NCBI RefSeq assembly: GCF_001641265.1
Contig: NW_020167527.1
Location: 930,001-994,000 of the forward strand
Direction of reading: 5' to 3'
Length of the DNA: 64,000 bases
Source of the DNA: Pseudogymnoascus destructans
Taxonomy: Eukaryota; Ascomycota; Leotiomycetes; Thelebolales; Thelebolaceae
The notes under the pieces were generated by a model. The model ran no database searches and was not told where the DNA came from. It worked only from the letters and a program-made list of their open reading frames with translations. Below are positions 11,647 to 22,020 of the stretch, one piece after another. A program made the position numbers and the translations under genes. Position 1 is the stretch's first letter. Each line of letters begins with the position of its first letter.

Positions 11647-12046
11647 ACAACTGGTCCTAAGGCACTTTGTGAGAAAGCATGTTAGAAGACTTGGATTTAA
11701 CGAGCCTACTGATTGTTGAATCTGTGACGTCCGGCTCGAACACCGGATGCATTTTTAAATTTACCCAGAGAAATTTCACGGAACTGTCTCGCAGTTCTGC
11801 AACTAGATGGAATCACTACAAAGTGTGTAGTATGGTTTGCCCGGGTTAGGTAGGTAGAGGAATTAATTAAGTAGGGAAGAGGCAAAAAGTGGCGTCGTTA
11901 ATTATTTTAATCTAATTTTCCCATTACGGTCCATATCCGTCTACGCCTTCAGGAAAGTGACGCAAATGATTCTTCAATTTCTTTCGTCCCTAAGAATACA
12001 CCCTACTCCGTGTTTGCCAGACGCCGTGTCCTTGCTATTTTGATTT
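11647..12046. other. No gene seen
   Basis: AT-rich 3' flank of the recombinase gene with AATTAATTAAG and TTAATTATTTTAAT at 11859-11920; no repeat or coding signal recognised. Confidence 0.5.
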
Positions 12047-12490
12047 TCAGTAGAGGATTGTGCTACGAGCCCTAGGAAGGCTTTGCACAGATTGATCTGA
12101 CATTTGTCCACTGTTAAAGGATGTGTAGTCCTCGACTTTGATATCTTTCCCAAAAACTTCTTCCCCTTTAGTTGAAACCATAGCAATCGCACAACCTTTT
12201 CCGATTTTGACATTTTCAAATCTAACTCCTCTAGAGTTTTCGACTTTCGCGCCTTGCTGCTCCATTGGTGCTTTCTGACGCGCTTGATTAAGCGTTTGTT
12301 GGAATTGATCAGACAACTTACGAAGCCACTTTGAAGCTCGAGCCCAAACGCTGATTCTTTTGGCCGAGGTCGGATCTCTGCGGATCGAGACAACCAATAG
12401 GTGAGTGTCCTCTTTTGTGTTTACATCTCCAAAGACGAGAGCATCGTCTCACCGCATTCGCTGCTGCTGGGTTACGTCGTCGGCTGACAT
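12047..12490 (-). pseudogene. Small protein with paired HET-s-like pseudorepeats, copy 1 (broken)
   Basis: Starting at the ATG at 12490 (MSADDVTQQQRMR) an in-frame TGA at 12449-12451 interrupts an otherwise continuous 147-residue frame. The body consists of two about 50-residue modules. Module one has GDVNTKEDTHLLVVS then ISVWARASKWL; module two has FENVKIGKGCAIAMVS then IKVEDYTSFNSGQMSDQS. Each module contains two short strands of the pattern [D/N]-[V/I]-x-[T/I/V]-xxx-[A/T/S], reminiscent of the two 21-residue pseudorepeats of HET-s amyloid (HRAM-type) signalling motifs. That resemblance is by eye only. It is a tandem duplicate of the gene at 12787-13149, offset 659 bp. Confidence 0.5.
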
Positions 12491-12786
12491 ACTTGCTCTG
12501 TTCTGGGAAGTATTGTGTTGGAAGTTTGATGGTTTATACTTCTGAAGAGATCAAGCCTGACGATCCTTACATACGGTACATTAGTCACCTTCAAAGCTTC
12601 CAAGGTCAAGAGTCGTTTACTTTCATTGAAGGACAAACTACTATCAGATGTCGTCACATAAGACGTATGCTCACAATCTCAACTCTGGTAACCTCTAATC
12701 TCTTGCGGCAGGCTCCCTATGTCCGTGCAGCCAAGAGTGATCCACGGTATCATTTCAAGATGGAGAAAGCACTTCCCAACTTCACA

Positions 12787-13149
12787 TTAGAGTGTACGCC
12801 CTGGTCCATGTTGCAAAAACTCCACATCTAGTTTCTCTGGCTCGTTGTTAGTAGTAGAATTCGTAGAGGTTGACGGAATAGCCACTTTATTCTGCGAGAG
12901 CGTCTGTAGGGATTCGTCAGACATCTGACCAAGCCACTTTGAAGTTCGAGACCCAGTGCTAATATTCTTGGCTGTAATCGGATTTCCTTTCGTCGCCGTT
13001 GACACAATGACAAGGTGGGCGTCTTCAGCCGTGTTCACATCTTCAAAGATAAAGCGTTGCGCTTCGTCTGTTTGCCCAGATACGGCTTGTTCTGCATCGT
13101 TATCTGTGGTTTGCATTCGCTGCTGCTGCGCTGCGTCGTTGGCTGACAT
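12787..13149 (-). CDS. Small protein with HET-s-like pseudorepeat module, copy 2
   Basis: A 120-residue frame begins MSANDAAQQQRMQ and holds one module: FEDVNTAEDAHLVIVS, then ITAKNISTGSRTSKWLGQMSDES. Compared with copy 1 it has a longer N-terminus and lacks the second module; it ends after a Ser/Thr/Asn-rich tail. About 80 bp upstream of both ATGs are also similar (12507-12590 and 13165-13250), so promoter and 5' end were duplicated together. Function unknown. Because an NLR gene follows at 14.1 kb, an amyloid-signalling partner is one possibility; fungal NLRs are often paired with such genes. An unrelated low-complexity host protein is the alternative. Confidence 0.45.
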   Translation of the reverse strand: MSANDAAQQQRMQTTDNDAEQAVSGQTDEAQRFIFEDVNTAEDAHLVIVSTATKGNPITAKNISTGSRTSKWLGQMSDESLQTLSQNKVAIPSTSTNSTTNNEPEKLDVEFLQHGPGRTL

Positions 13150-13598
13150 ACTCTGTTCTGAGAAGTATTGCCTTGGCAGTCGGCGGTCTATGTTACCGAA
13201 GAGGTCAAGCCCGATGGTCCCTATATAGCTCTCTGTATTCCTGTGGAGTACTTCCGAAATCAGCCTTGAACCCGTCCAGGCTTGCTATGCAGTTGATACT
13301 TACACTCGCAATGGCCTTTCACCGCCGATGTTAAGGAATCTCTGTCTTGAACGACTATCATCGTGGTTAGTGTTATGGTTGCTGTAATTGCTTAATCTTT
13401 TAAGCACTTACACACGATAATTTGATCACCCTTAAACGGATCAAAAGTCAGAGAGAGTCGTCCGCTTCATTTGAACGCCGGGCGTTGTCACATGAGCGAT
13501 TTAGGCGGCAATATCCTTATTATGACGTATATTCACAATCGCAACCACGGTAACCTCTCCTGCCACATTCTCCATGCTAAAACTGCCATACAAATATA
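13150..13598. other. No gene seen; duplicated 5' flank
   Basis: The first 100 bases repeat the upstream flank of copy 1. The rest, up to the TIR at 13599, shows no coding or repeat signal. Confidence 0.45.
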
Positions 13599-14109
13599 CA
13601 GTAAAAGGCGAATTGAGTGTCGTGGAATTTTTAGTTAACTTTATTAGTGGGACTGCGGGGTAGGCCTGTGGCTTGTTGTGGCTTTGCAGCTACATGTACC
13701 ATGGAGGTAGCGATAGAAGTACGTACCGAGGGAGGCAGAACTGGCGGCTCGCCCCACAACTGGCCTCTGGAGAGCCAGCTTTCCTTCCACCCCTCCCAAC
13801 CGTCTCCAAAACCCACCAGAGTCGGCGCTATCGTGTCAGAGGTGCGGGCCGGAGTCCGTCCCTTAATCGCTACAGGTACGGCTGAGGGTTGGCAAGGGGG
13901 GTCGACAGAGTGATTTGCGCTCAGCCTTGTCTGCAACACACCTGTTGCTCAGGTCATTATCGTGCCACCACGTGATAGGATTAGGATTACCGTGATGCAA
14001 GACGAGAGCGCCAGAAACGCTAAGCGCTCAGCCTTGACAAGACTCCCCCATCCTATCGCATTACGACTCGGCCTATAACATATCTCAATTTATTGTCGAG
14101 CCCTCATCT

Positions 14110-17100
14110 ATGGCGAAGATTCACCAGGAGGGAGTCACACTGCTCTCCGAGAGCGAAGGCGCTAGCGGGGGACCAGCGCCATCTGAAGTACAACCCCGCC
14201 CAGTTCCGCCTCTTAACAACAGCGCGTTCTGACCACGAGCAGCGTCATCTTCGTCCATGGCCTCAGAGGGCATCCACGCGGGACTTGGTCGCATCCACGG
14301 CCCACTTCTACGGCCGGTCGCAATGAAGACACCGATGCACGCACCGACAAGCACAAGAACATCTAGACCTTCTTGGGGCTGAAGAAGAGCAAGAAAGAGA
14401 CCGACGACAAGAGGCAGACGAGTACTTCTCCACCGTCAGATATCTTCTGGCCAGAAGAGTATCTCGCGCCGGACCTTCCTCAGGCTCGAATATGGACGTA
14501 CGGGTACAACGCAGATGTCATTGGTGGGCTTTTCCAGGCAAACAACCAGAACAGTGTTTCACAGCATGGCCAGGACTTCGCTGTCAGGTTGGAGAGGGAT
14601 ATTGATAATGAGGCATGCAAGACTGCTCTATGTTTTGTTGGATAAGCCTAACGAGTGTCCACACAGGATCCGATTGTGTTTGTAGCGCATAGTCTTGGTG
14701 GGATCATCACGAAAGACGTGAGGCCCCGCACATGCAGCTAGAGGGGCCACAGCTATTGATACACTGATATAGGCACTACATAGATCGGAGACAATCTGCA
14801 AACGGACAAAGCTGATTGTATTTCTTGGGACGCCACATCGAGGAAGCACGTACGCTGGTTGGGGGGTGATCGCATCAAACTTGGCGAGCATAGCCCTTCA
14901 AGACTCGAACAAACGGCTTGTACAAACGCTTGAAGTCAACGATGAGGTTTTGGACAATATTCACGAGGAGTTCAAGACCATACTTGTCAAATGTGCTATC
15001 AAAGTTCACTCATTCCAAGAGGCGAAGGGGATTTCCGGCATGAAAGGTCTAGACAGCAAAGTAAGATACCAGACTGTAACCTATGGAGCTGTAGTAACTA
15101 ATATGTAGCACAGGTAGTGGACAACTTTTCCTCGAAGCTCGATCTCGCCAGGGAACAAGAAACGGTGGAGACCATCGATGCGAATCATATGGAAATGGCT
15201 CGGTGTAGCAGCAGAGACGATGCGCATTACCGCCAGATCTGTGGAGTTCTAAAACAGTTTATAAGGACCGGACTGTTGAGCAGGGAAACAAACTCGGCCG
15301 AGAGCAATGATAGATCCTGTATGTAACCATATGCCAGTAATGTATTATGCTGCTGATCACTCAGTTCGTCCGGCACTGGCCAAACCATTCATAGTTCCCT
15401 TCTCGCAAAACGAGCACTTTGTTGGTCGAGAAGACATTCTAGATCAGTTGGACTTAGGAGGCCAGCAGCAGGCGCCAAAAAAGCACAGGAGACATGCACT
15501 AGTCGGTCTTGGGGGAGTTGGGTAGGTCTGCTATCACACCCATCTTCACAGCGGCTAAATGCGCACAGGAAATCTCAAATCGCCATTGAGTATGCATACC
15601 GAGCGCGGAAGCACCAACCGCAACTATCAGTGTTCTGGATCCATGCCAGTACCAGGACCCGGTTCGAACAAGCGTATCAGGAGATGGCGGAGAGACTTGA
15701 GCTTCCCGGGCGACACAATCCAGAGGCTAACGTGCTACGCCTGGTATACAATTGGCTTTCGGACGAAGCAAACGGACAATGGCATATGATACTAGACAAT
15801 GTCGACGACGGAAGCATGTTTTTTGGGAATAATGGAGTCACCACGGGCGTCTCACCGCACGACCAAGCAGCTGACTCGCAGCCACCACTAGAGTCGTTTC
15901 TTCCTCAGTCGCGAAATGGATCAATCCTCATCACATCACGTACCTCGACCGCAGCCAACAACCTCGTCGACACGTTCGGGAAGCTTGTATCAGTAGAGCC
16001 AATGAAAGAGAAGGACTCCGTTGACTTATTCAAGACGAAGATTCCGGTGAACAAGTGTTCGGAAACAGACTTAGTGGAACTGACCCAGGCACTTGAAGGT
16101 ATCCCACTGGCGATTACGCATGCTGCAGCATACATACGGTCAAGGCCACGGGTTACCGTGTCTATATACCTCAGCCTCTTCCAGGAGAGCGAGTCGAACC
16201 AGGCTAGTCTACTGAATAACAACGAGACAACAGACCTCCGGCGTGATCACAGTATCAGGCACGCAGTGATTACGACGTGGCAGATTTCGTTCGATCAGAT
16301 CCAACTGACGTGGCCTGACTCTGCAAAGCTACTTTCGCTCATGGCCATGTTTGACAGACAGGGGATTCCGGAGTCTATTCTGTACAATGGCAGAGATAGG
16401 CTGCAGTTTGAGGATGCAGTGGCGCCGTTGACAAGCTTCTCTCTGATTAAGGTCCAGAGTTCGAAGCAGCCAGAGCCGCAGGTTGGGGAGCATCTTTTTG
16501 AGATGCACGACTTGGTACAGCTAGCAACAAGGAAGTGGCTAGAAATACAGAGGAAGATTGGCAGGTGGCATAAGGCGTCACTGCGGATTATGGCTGCTGA
16601 TTTCCCAAGCGGGGAGCACGATACATGGGCAGCTTGTCGAGCGCTCCTTCCGCACGCTCGAAAGGTGCTCAGTTACGCTCCAGAAGACACAGAGGCAACA
16701 CTGGATCGAGCGAGGATTGAAGATAATACAGTATGGTATCTTCTCCAGGTAGGGGAATATGCAGCAGCGGAGAAGATTGGGCGGACTGCAATAATGGGGA
16801 GGGAGGAGATACTTGGAGTAGAGCATCTGGATACGCTCACTAGCGTCAGCAATCTAGGATCAGTGTTGGAAAGCCAGGGCAAGTACGAAGAGGCGGAAGC
16901 AATGCACCAGCGGGCTCTGAAAGGAAGGCAGAAGATGCTTGGAGAAGAGCATCCCAACACGCTCACTAGCGTTGGCAACGTTGGAGTGGTGTTAGAAAGG
17001 CAGGGTAAGTACAAAGAGGCAGAAGCATTGCAACAGCGAGCTCTAGAAGGAAGGGAGAAGGTGCTTGGGGTAGAGCACCCTGATACGCTTACTAGTGTTA

Positions 17101-17288
17101 GTAACCTTGGATTGGCGTTATCAAGGCAGGGCAAGTACAACGAGGCAGAAGCTATGCACCGGCGAGCTCTAGAAGGAAGGGAGAAGGTGCTTGGAGTAGA
17201 GCACCCACACACGCTCACTAGTGTTGGCAACCTTGGGTCAGTGTCAGAGAGGCAGGGCAAGTACAACGAAGCAGAAGCGAAGAACTGA
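14110..17288 (+). pseudogene. NLR: SesB-like alpha/beta hydrolase - NB-ARC - TPR repeats, broken
   Basis: Exons in one frame: 14238-14612, 14667-14717, 14773-15060, 15114-15318, 15365-15521, 15569-17288. The N-domain is a SesB-like lipase fold: VIFVHGLRGHPRGTW, nucleophile elbow AHSLGG, VFLGTPHRGS, and a late histidine in DANHMEMA. The NB-ARC starts FVGREDILDQL; its P-loop GLGGVGKS is split by the intron 15522-15568; DNVDD is Walker-B-like. It ends in 42-residue TPRs. Defects: the first part (ATG 14110) is in another frame, there is an in-frame TAG at 14363-14365, and a TGA at 17286-17288 falls inside a TPR whose frame goes on. The first intron has a GC donor (14613). Fungal NLRs act in non-self recognition and regulated cell death; this copy is probably dead. 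It lies inside the TIR pair 13599-17621. Confidence 0.8.
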
Positions 17289-17315
17289 CGAGCTCTGCAA
17301 GGGAGGAAGAAGGTG
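16812..17315 (+). repeat. Four 126-bp tandem TPR units plus a partial fifth
   Basis: Units start at 16812, 16938, 17064 and 17190 with a near-identical opening (CTTGGAGTAGAGCA and variants), and a fifth opens at 17316 as CTTCGAGTAACATAG. Each encodes a 42-residue TPR of the kinesin-light-chain type (HPxTLTSVxNLG, QGKYxEAEAMHxRAL). Such high DNA identity between repeats is typical of fungal NLR ligand-binding arrays that keep exchanging units. Confidence 0.85.
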
Positions 17316-17621
17316 CTTCGAGTAACATAGAGCCCATATATTACCACCAGCTGCGGGAGAACAGCCGGTTCGCTGATCGCCGATTCTTTACAGTAAGTTA
17401 GGTTATTTTTTCAACAGAGTGCAAAGTCATCAGACAGTTTACTTGCAAACCTTGAGCGTGAAGTGTAGAATCAGCAAGAATCAGCTCCGGTCGCGATGAC
17501 AGTAAGCAGCGGTACCTTCGGAGTACAAACAGGCAGGGGTGCACAGCCACCGGTGTCTGGAAATGGACCCCGCTAAAAATAATTAACTAAAAATCAGCGA
17601 CACCCAATTCGCCTTTTAGTG

Positions 17622-18390
17622 TATTGCAACAGAACACCAACTTGTCTACTCCGGATGGTTCCGATGATCCCGCACCAAATATCCACCTAAGTGTTTGCAG
17701 AACTATCTTCACCCGACTTATCCTTCCAATCCAACAACGTTCTATGAAACGGATTATACCCGCTAGACATGTGGGCATCACAGTGCTACTGGCCAGTCTC
17801 TCCCACTCCTGTCATTCCTCATGTTTCTCTTTCCTCTCTGTCCCCCATAAGATGGTCAACGAGGGAATGACATGTTTCTGGTGCGCGGAGGGAAGTGCTA
17901 AACACAGCAACATGGTAGTATAGCTGTTCAATTTTGCCATTATCAGCACGTGATCAAATCCGTAGTGTTCATCATCGCTGGCACACGTCTGGGGTTGACC
18001 CAAATGTGCTACGGGTTTATTAGGGGCAGCACACAGGTAGTAGCACTGCTCCTGCTCTAGAACACTTTGTGTGCTAGCACAGTTGGGTCAGCACGCGAGG
18101 CGTGACAAAACACATGTGGCAACCCAGGAACGGCTTTACCCCACATGGGCTGTGACAGACGCTGTGCTATCGCACATGCCGTTGTAGCACATCCGTTGTA
18201 GCCCTGTTGCTGTGCTGAACACGCTAGTATTTTAATGACGTACCATGAATCAATAGACTAAGCTTTATTCCAGAAATCTGGGGCAACGCCGCTTCGCTCC
18301 GTCATGCTGTTCCTGTCGCTTACGATGTGTGACCATGAGCCACCGCGAACATGTCACGTTGGCAGTCTCTTCTTCACATTTTGAACAGGC
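17622..18390. other. No gene seen; GTGCT/AGCAC-rich segment
   Basis: Between about 17980 and 18230 the motif GTGCT/AGCAC recurs many times on both strands, including the palindrome GTGCTAGCAC near 18070 and an inverted pair ATGTGCTAC (about 18004) / GTAGCACAT (about 18184). This may be a worn miniature element; no target duplication was recognised. Confidence 0.35.
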
Positions 18391-18570
18391 AGATTCAACG
18401 AAGAATGCAGGAACAAAGCTGACTGCAAACCGCTCTATGTCAAAGGAGCTCGAGGAGCGCTCTTTAAACTTTGACTCTCTTTACACGGGTATACTCTAGT
18501 CGCGAAAGGGATGGAGGGACACGATAGTGACCACCTTCCTCAAGAGAGCAGTCTATTGAACATAATCTAA
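18391..18570 (+). pseudogene. Kinase-like gene fragment
   Basis: The frame reads DCKPLYVKGARGALFKL, a TGA, then LSLHGYTLVAKGMEG, matching the glycine-rich/ATP-lysine segment of the kinase-like family at 2560-4069 (GARGAFFKV...AAKGT). Only about 60 codons remain. The TGA fits a CGA-to-TGA change. Confidence 0.6.
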
Positions 18571-18609
18571 ACTGTACTAAATCAGACTTGCCGTCTGATT
18601 TAGTACAGT
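18571..18609. repeat. Perfect 17-bp hairpin with 5-nt loop
   Basis: Arms 18571-18587 (ACTGTACTAAATCAGAC) and 18593-18609 are exact reverse complements around TTGCC. It sits between the kinase-like fragment and the 3' end of the APH-family gene, 31 bp beyond that gene's stop codon. Confidence 0.9.
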
Positions 18610-18639
18610 GGCTGAAAAGGACTAACGTTAATGGCGCTG

Positions 18640-20563
18640 TTATAAGTCAAAGGGCCAAATTTCCCTTACGTCTCCTTCATCTTTTATGGGCTCATCATCA
18701 TCGGGGTTTTTGATACTTAGGACAGTTTGCAACATCATCTCAAACAGCTCTCTGTTGGCCAACTTCGTCGTTTCCCAGTCTTCTGGCGGAACCCAGCCGT
18801 CGGATGCAGTATTGAGTAAGCCTGCGAGGTTATTTCTCAAGTCATGTGCTGCCTCAAAGTATTTATATTCCTTCTGGTGGGCGGCTAACTCTTCCGGGGT
18901 AGGTGCGGGATATGGACAGGAACCCATAAGACCAAGCTCCTTCCAGCGTTCAGATGTTTTGATTAGCTCATGGCGAAACGCCACCGCACCGTCCTTCCAC
19001 GTCCTGTAGCAATAGCGGAACGGCCGGAAAAGGGCGTCATCCATAGCTCTTGGGCTAGCCAGCCTTGGAAGGTAGAACTGAGTGCAAACTTCAAATGCCT
19101 TCGCACATCGCTCACTGTTGGGCTCAAGTTGATTCTCGAGCGATGGGTGAGGTAAAGTTGTTGCAAAGTCGGGCACTTCATCTGCATACCAGAATGCTGG
19201 TTCAATACTGGCGGACTGCCAATCAATGATGCCTGTAATCATGGTGGGGTCATCATCAGAAACGAATATGTTTCTTTTGTGTAGATCAGGGTGAAACAGC
19301 GTTGGCGTAGCCGTGTCTCGAACTCGCTGGTCGTTGGACATATTATTTATGACGGCGCGACCGAATTCTAGAAGACGAAGGTGCGTCTCAACAGATCCGT
19401 GATAGCGCGGTAGGTTATCAAGAGGGGAATCGACTGGCGGGACTCTAGAAACACCAGCATCAATGAGACCATTACAGTATGCAGTAAGATCATCCCCTAA
19501 AGAGGCTTGTGAGTACTTTTAAGTTCAACAAAGGTGGGAAAGCTTCACGACAAACTTACACGGTCCCCGGTTGGGTTTTGTGTTGTGGTAGTACATAGAT
19601 TCGCCAACATTGCAGTCCCAATACCTAGAGCCACAGTGAGGCCCAATGGAGAAGTTCTGGTTTAAAGGTCGCTTGGTTGCAGAATCGAGCGAAATATCGG
19701 CAAAATACACGCTCCCATAAGCCGGAAATTTGATGTCCACCACTTCTTTTAGCTTCCGATAGATAGCGTCTATACAGCTTATTTGTTGGTCTATAGTCAT
19801 GGTCGGCCATTTATGATGTAATTGAGTACCGACAGCGTGTTCCATGATGATGTATTCACTGCCAATGGCGTTTGAGGGATCATCGCTCCAGTCAAGGATT
19901 TTAGGTATAGGGATGCTGGTGTTGGTTTGTACTAAAACATAGATGTGGTTAGTATTTTACTTCTAGTGCAACTGCTGATTAAAACTCACGATACTTGATT
20001 GTTGCGACTTCGGAATTGGTGGCCAAACAAGGTGGTCCTGCCAGTGCGAAAGGTAGTCTTGCCACGACCGTTTCTGCATTATTTGTGGTGAATATGAAGA
20101 CTCTGTTGAAACCCCCTTCTTTCTTGTCATATGTCGCTATAGAAGTAGCTCCTGGACAGAGCTCAATAACCCTCCTGCAGAGCGCGTCGAAATCAAAAGT
20201 AATGTAGCGCGAGTCAATCTCCAGATCGTTGTGACGCAACCAACGACCGCTTGTGTAGGTATGAGGATCAAGATCTAGACACATATTAGGGCACTGAATT
20301 GGCAAAGTAACGTTGCGCGTACGATTTGCTTTTAATAGTGTCATTGTCTGCTTCGTGGTATGGAATCTTGCGTGAATGGCGGACTGTTTATGGAGGTTCG
20401 ATCGAAGTAAAGAATGGTGAGGCAACGAACAATGAATTGTTTGGGACACCCATCCTATTTTGGTACTACTCATAAACTGGCGAGCAGCTGGAGCGGAGGG
20501 AGTTTTCAATGTCACAATCATACGGTAGTGGTTGGTTGAGGGATGTAAGGAGAATACAAACAC
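18640..20563 (-). CDS. APH/AIM9-type phosphotransferase-family protein
   Basis: Three exons (20563-19990, 19931-19560, 19505-18640) with introns 19932-19989 and 19506-19559; the frame is open throughout. The N-terminus is Arg/Ser/Thr-rich (HSLLRSNLHKQSAIHARFHTTK), a likely mitochondrial presequence; a second ATG gives MSSTKIGWVSQ. Kinase-like landmarks: GGFNRVFIF (nucleotide loop), ETVVARLPF (lysine/arginine position), SEYIIMEH (hinge), catalytic loop FHPDLHKRNIF and metal site IIDWQSASIEP. This is the aminoglycoside-phosphotransferase fold (PF01636) as found in fungal AIM9-like proteins, which have many paralogues and unknown substrates. The first part has the usual YTSGRWL entry. Intact, so possibly functional cargo of the accessory block. 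Confidence 0.8.
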
Positions 20564-21273
20564 GATGGTCGAAACAGCGCGGGGATTGAACCGAATCCAC
20601 GCAACGGCCGCTAAAGAGGCTCGCTTCCCTCGCGCTAGTTGTATGCGCGCGCTTCAACAACACAACATTCCTGCTTTTCCATTGGAGCCCTATAAATACA
20701 TCGTAAATAACATGGAATGTGTGGAAGCGCTTAGTCAAGCCGCTTCACCCAGACTTTTAGCAGTGCCTTCAATGCAGGGGTTTGCATAACACCAACTCGA
20801 GCCTCGAGTGGCCCAAGAGCACCGACCTCCAGTAGAAAACAAGGGTTCCTTTTGGCGGAGTGGACTGAGACTGTAATCTGCTTAGACGGCATAGGTGGGC
20901 CAATGATTAAAATTTTAAGCGCTCAATCTATTTCAAGTTCTGCACTGATCTACCCAACCGCCGTAACAGCTTTTGAAACGAGTCATGTAGCAAACTATTC
21001 TAGAAATATCTTGTTTATTAGGCGCTGGGTCTCATGCTCCGTTGTTAGCGTTTCTTGCTGCTTACTGTTTCAGTAGGCCGTATTTTCTATATAAGAGGGC
21101 AGATAACATATGAAGGGTACTCTCTCCAAACTTTAGCTGCCCAAGCAAAAACTATTAACCACTGCATCTCTTCTGATCAAGTTCCTAGCGTGCCACATCC
21201 ATCCCTGCCTCATTTAATTCTATCTCCTTCATTTGTGAGTCGCCTGAGCTCTACCAGGGCATATTAAGCTAAC
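20564..21273. other. Intergenic, promoter-bearing
   Basis: Holds CCATTGG and TATAAATA at about 20680-20700 and the TATA element of the next gene; no coding or repeat signal. Confidence 0.45.
21088..21094 (+). promoter_or_regulatory. TATA box (TATATAA)
   Basis: TATATAA lies 180 bp upstream of the ATG at 21274 and is followed by a pyrimidine-rich leader (CATCCATCCCTGCC), a usual arrangement for fungal genes with a distinct TATA. Confidence 0.5.
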
Positions 21274-21669
21274 ATGTTCTCAGTTCAAAGAAAACTCAGC
21301 CGACGCAAAATGTCCAAAGCCGTGGGAGCCTTCGTCCAAAAGGCTCAAGCTCTCAAGAATGCTCCTGCAAAATTCTCGGCTTCAGCCGTGGAAGGGAACC
21401 GCATCATTCCATCCAAAACCAAGGACGCTGACTTCCAGCTCCGCATCGATGCGGGCCGTTACGATGCATCGACAAAGCATCTCAATGTTGTGTTACAGGT
21501 CAACTCGCAGGCTAAAAGTCCAGCACTAAAGAAATGGATCAAGGAAAATTCAACCCACGGAAAGCTTGCCACTGCGTCGTTCGATACTGCTGCGAAGGAC
21601 CAAAATGCAGAGTTTGATAGGGTGTTACAAGAGCTAAAGGATAATGCGAAGGAGAATCTTGGATCTTGA
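21274..21669 (+). CDS. Hypothetical 131-aa protein
   Basis: A single intronless frame with a good upstream TATA. The protein is basic at the start (MFSVQRKLSRRKMSK), then moderately charged with no membrane segment; it ends KDNAKENLGS. The middle (DFQLRIDAGRYDASTKHLNVVLQV) suggests alternating strands. An inner ATG at codon 13 is possible. No family recognised. The hAT transposon target site begins 45 bp after its stop codon. Confidence 0.5.
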   Translation: MFSVQRKLSRRKMSKAVGAFVQKAQALKNAPAKFSASAVEGNRIIPSKTKDADFQLRIDAGRYDASTKHLNVVLQVNSQAKSPALKKWIKENSTHGKLATASFDTAAKDQNAEFDRVLQELKDNAKENLGS

Positions 21670-21713
21670 GCCGGAGGGCAAACGGAATCTGCTCCGCCTT
21701 GGATACCATACTG

Positions 21714-21721
21714 TCCCGAAT
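21714..21721. repeat. Left 8-bp target duplication of the hAT element
   Basis: TCCCGAAT directly before TIR TAGACTGGCC; repeated exactly at 31132-31139. Confidence 0.9.
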
Positions 21722-21734
21722 TAGACTGGCCACG

Positions 21735-22020
21735 GTCCGGTCCGGTCCGGTCTTTTAATGTTGAGTGAGGACTGTTTTACGGTCCAGTCTTTTTTTTTAG
21801 GACTGGACCGTGAGACAAAAAGACCGGACTGATAACATTCTAGTCTTTTTTTTAGAGTGTAGACTGTTTGCTAAAGTTGAGGTCCCTTTAAAAGACCGGA
21901 CTGATAATAGTCCAGTCTTTTTTTAGAGTGTGGACTGTTTGCGAAAATTGAGGACTGTTTAAAAGACTAGACCGTTCGGTCTTTCCTAAGAACAGTCCGG
22001 TCCAGTCCAGTCTTTTACAT
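21735..22020. repeat. Left subterminal repeats of the hAT element
   Basis: GGTCC-type runs (21735-21751) are followed by at least three copies of a segment with GACCGGACTGATAA, a run of T, and TTAGAGTGT(A/G)GACTG (about 21785-21960). Such subterminal repeats are commonly transposase-binding regions in hAT elements. Confidence 0.6.

Larger units (their letters stand above)
13599..17621. mobile_element. TIR-flanked 4.0-kb segment (Tc1/mariner-like ends) enclosing an NLR gene
   Basis: The left end begins CAGTAAAAGGCGAATTG (13599) and the right end, read on the minus strand from 17621, begins CACTAAAAGGCGAATTG. The two stay alignable for about 55 bp (GTGTCG, ATTTTTAGTTAA), with small indels. Each is preceded by TA (13597-13598; 17622-17623), the Tc1/mariner target. 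No second inverted copy lies near either end, so they do not look like two separate complete MITEs. The interior has no transposase but holds the SesB-NLR-TPR gene. Reading: a non-autonomous element that captured an NLR gene, or two half-elements that happen to face each other. Confidence 0.6.

Noticed and set aside
12047..12490. Calling the small duplicated genes true HET-s prion-domain proteins
   Set aside because: Only a by-eye pattern; without a profile search the resemblance is kept as a finding, not an annotation.
12415..12831. 138-aa plus-strand frame
   Set aside because: Overlaps the duplicated minus-strand gene region, has no homologous intact frame in the second copy and no motif; treated as a shadow, although a divergent 5' transcript cannot be excluded.
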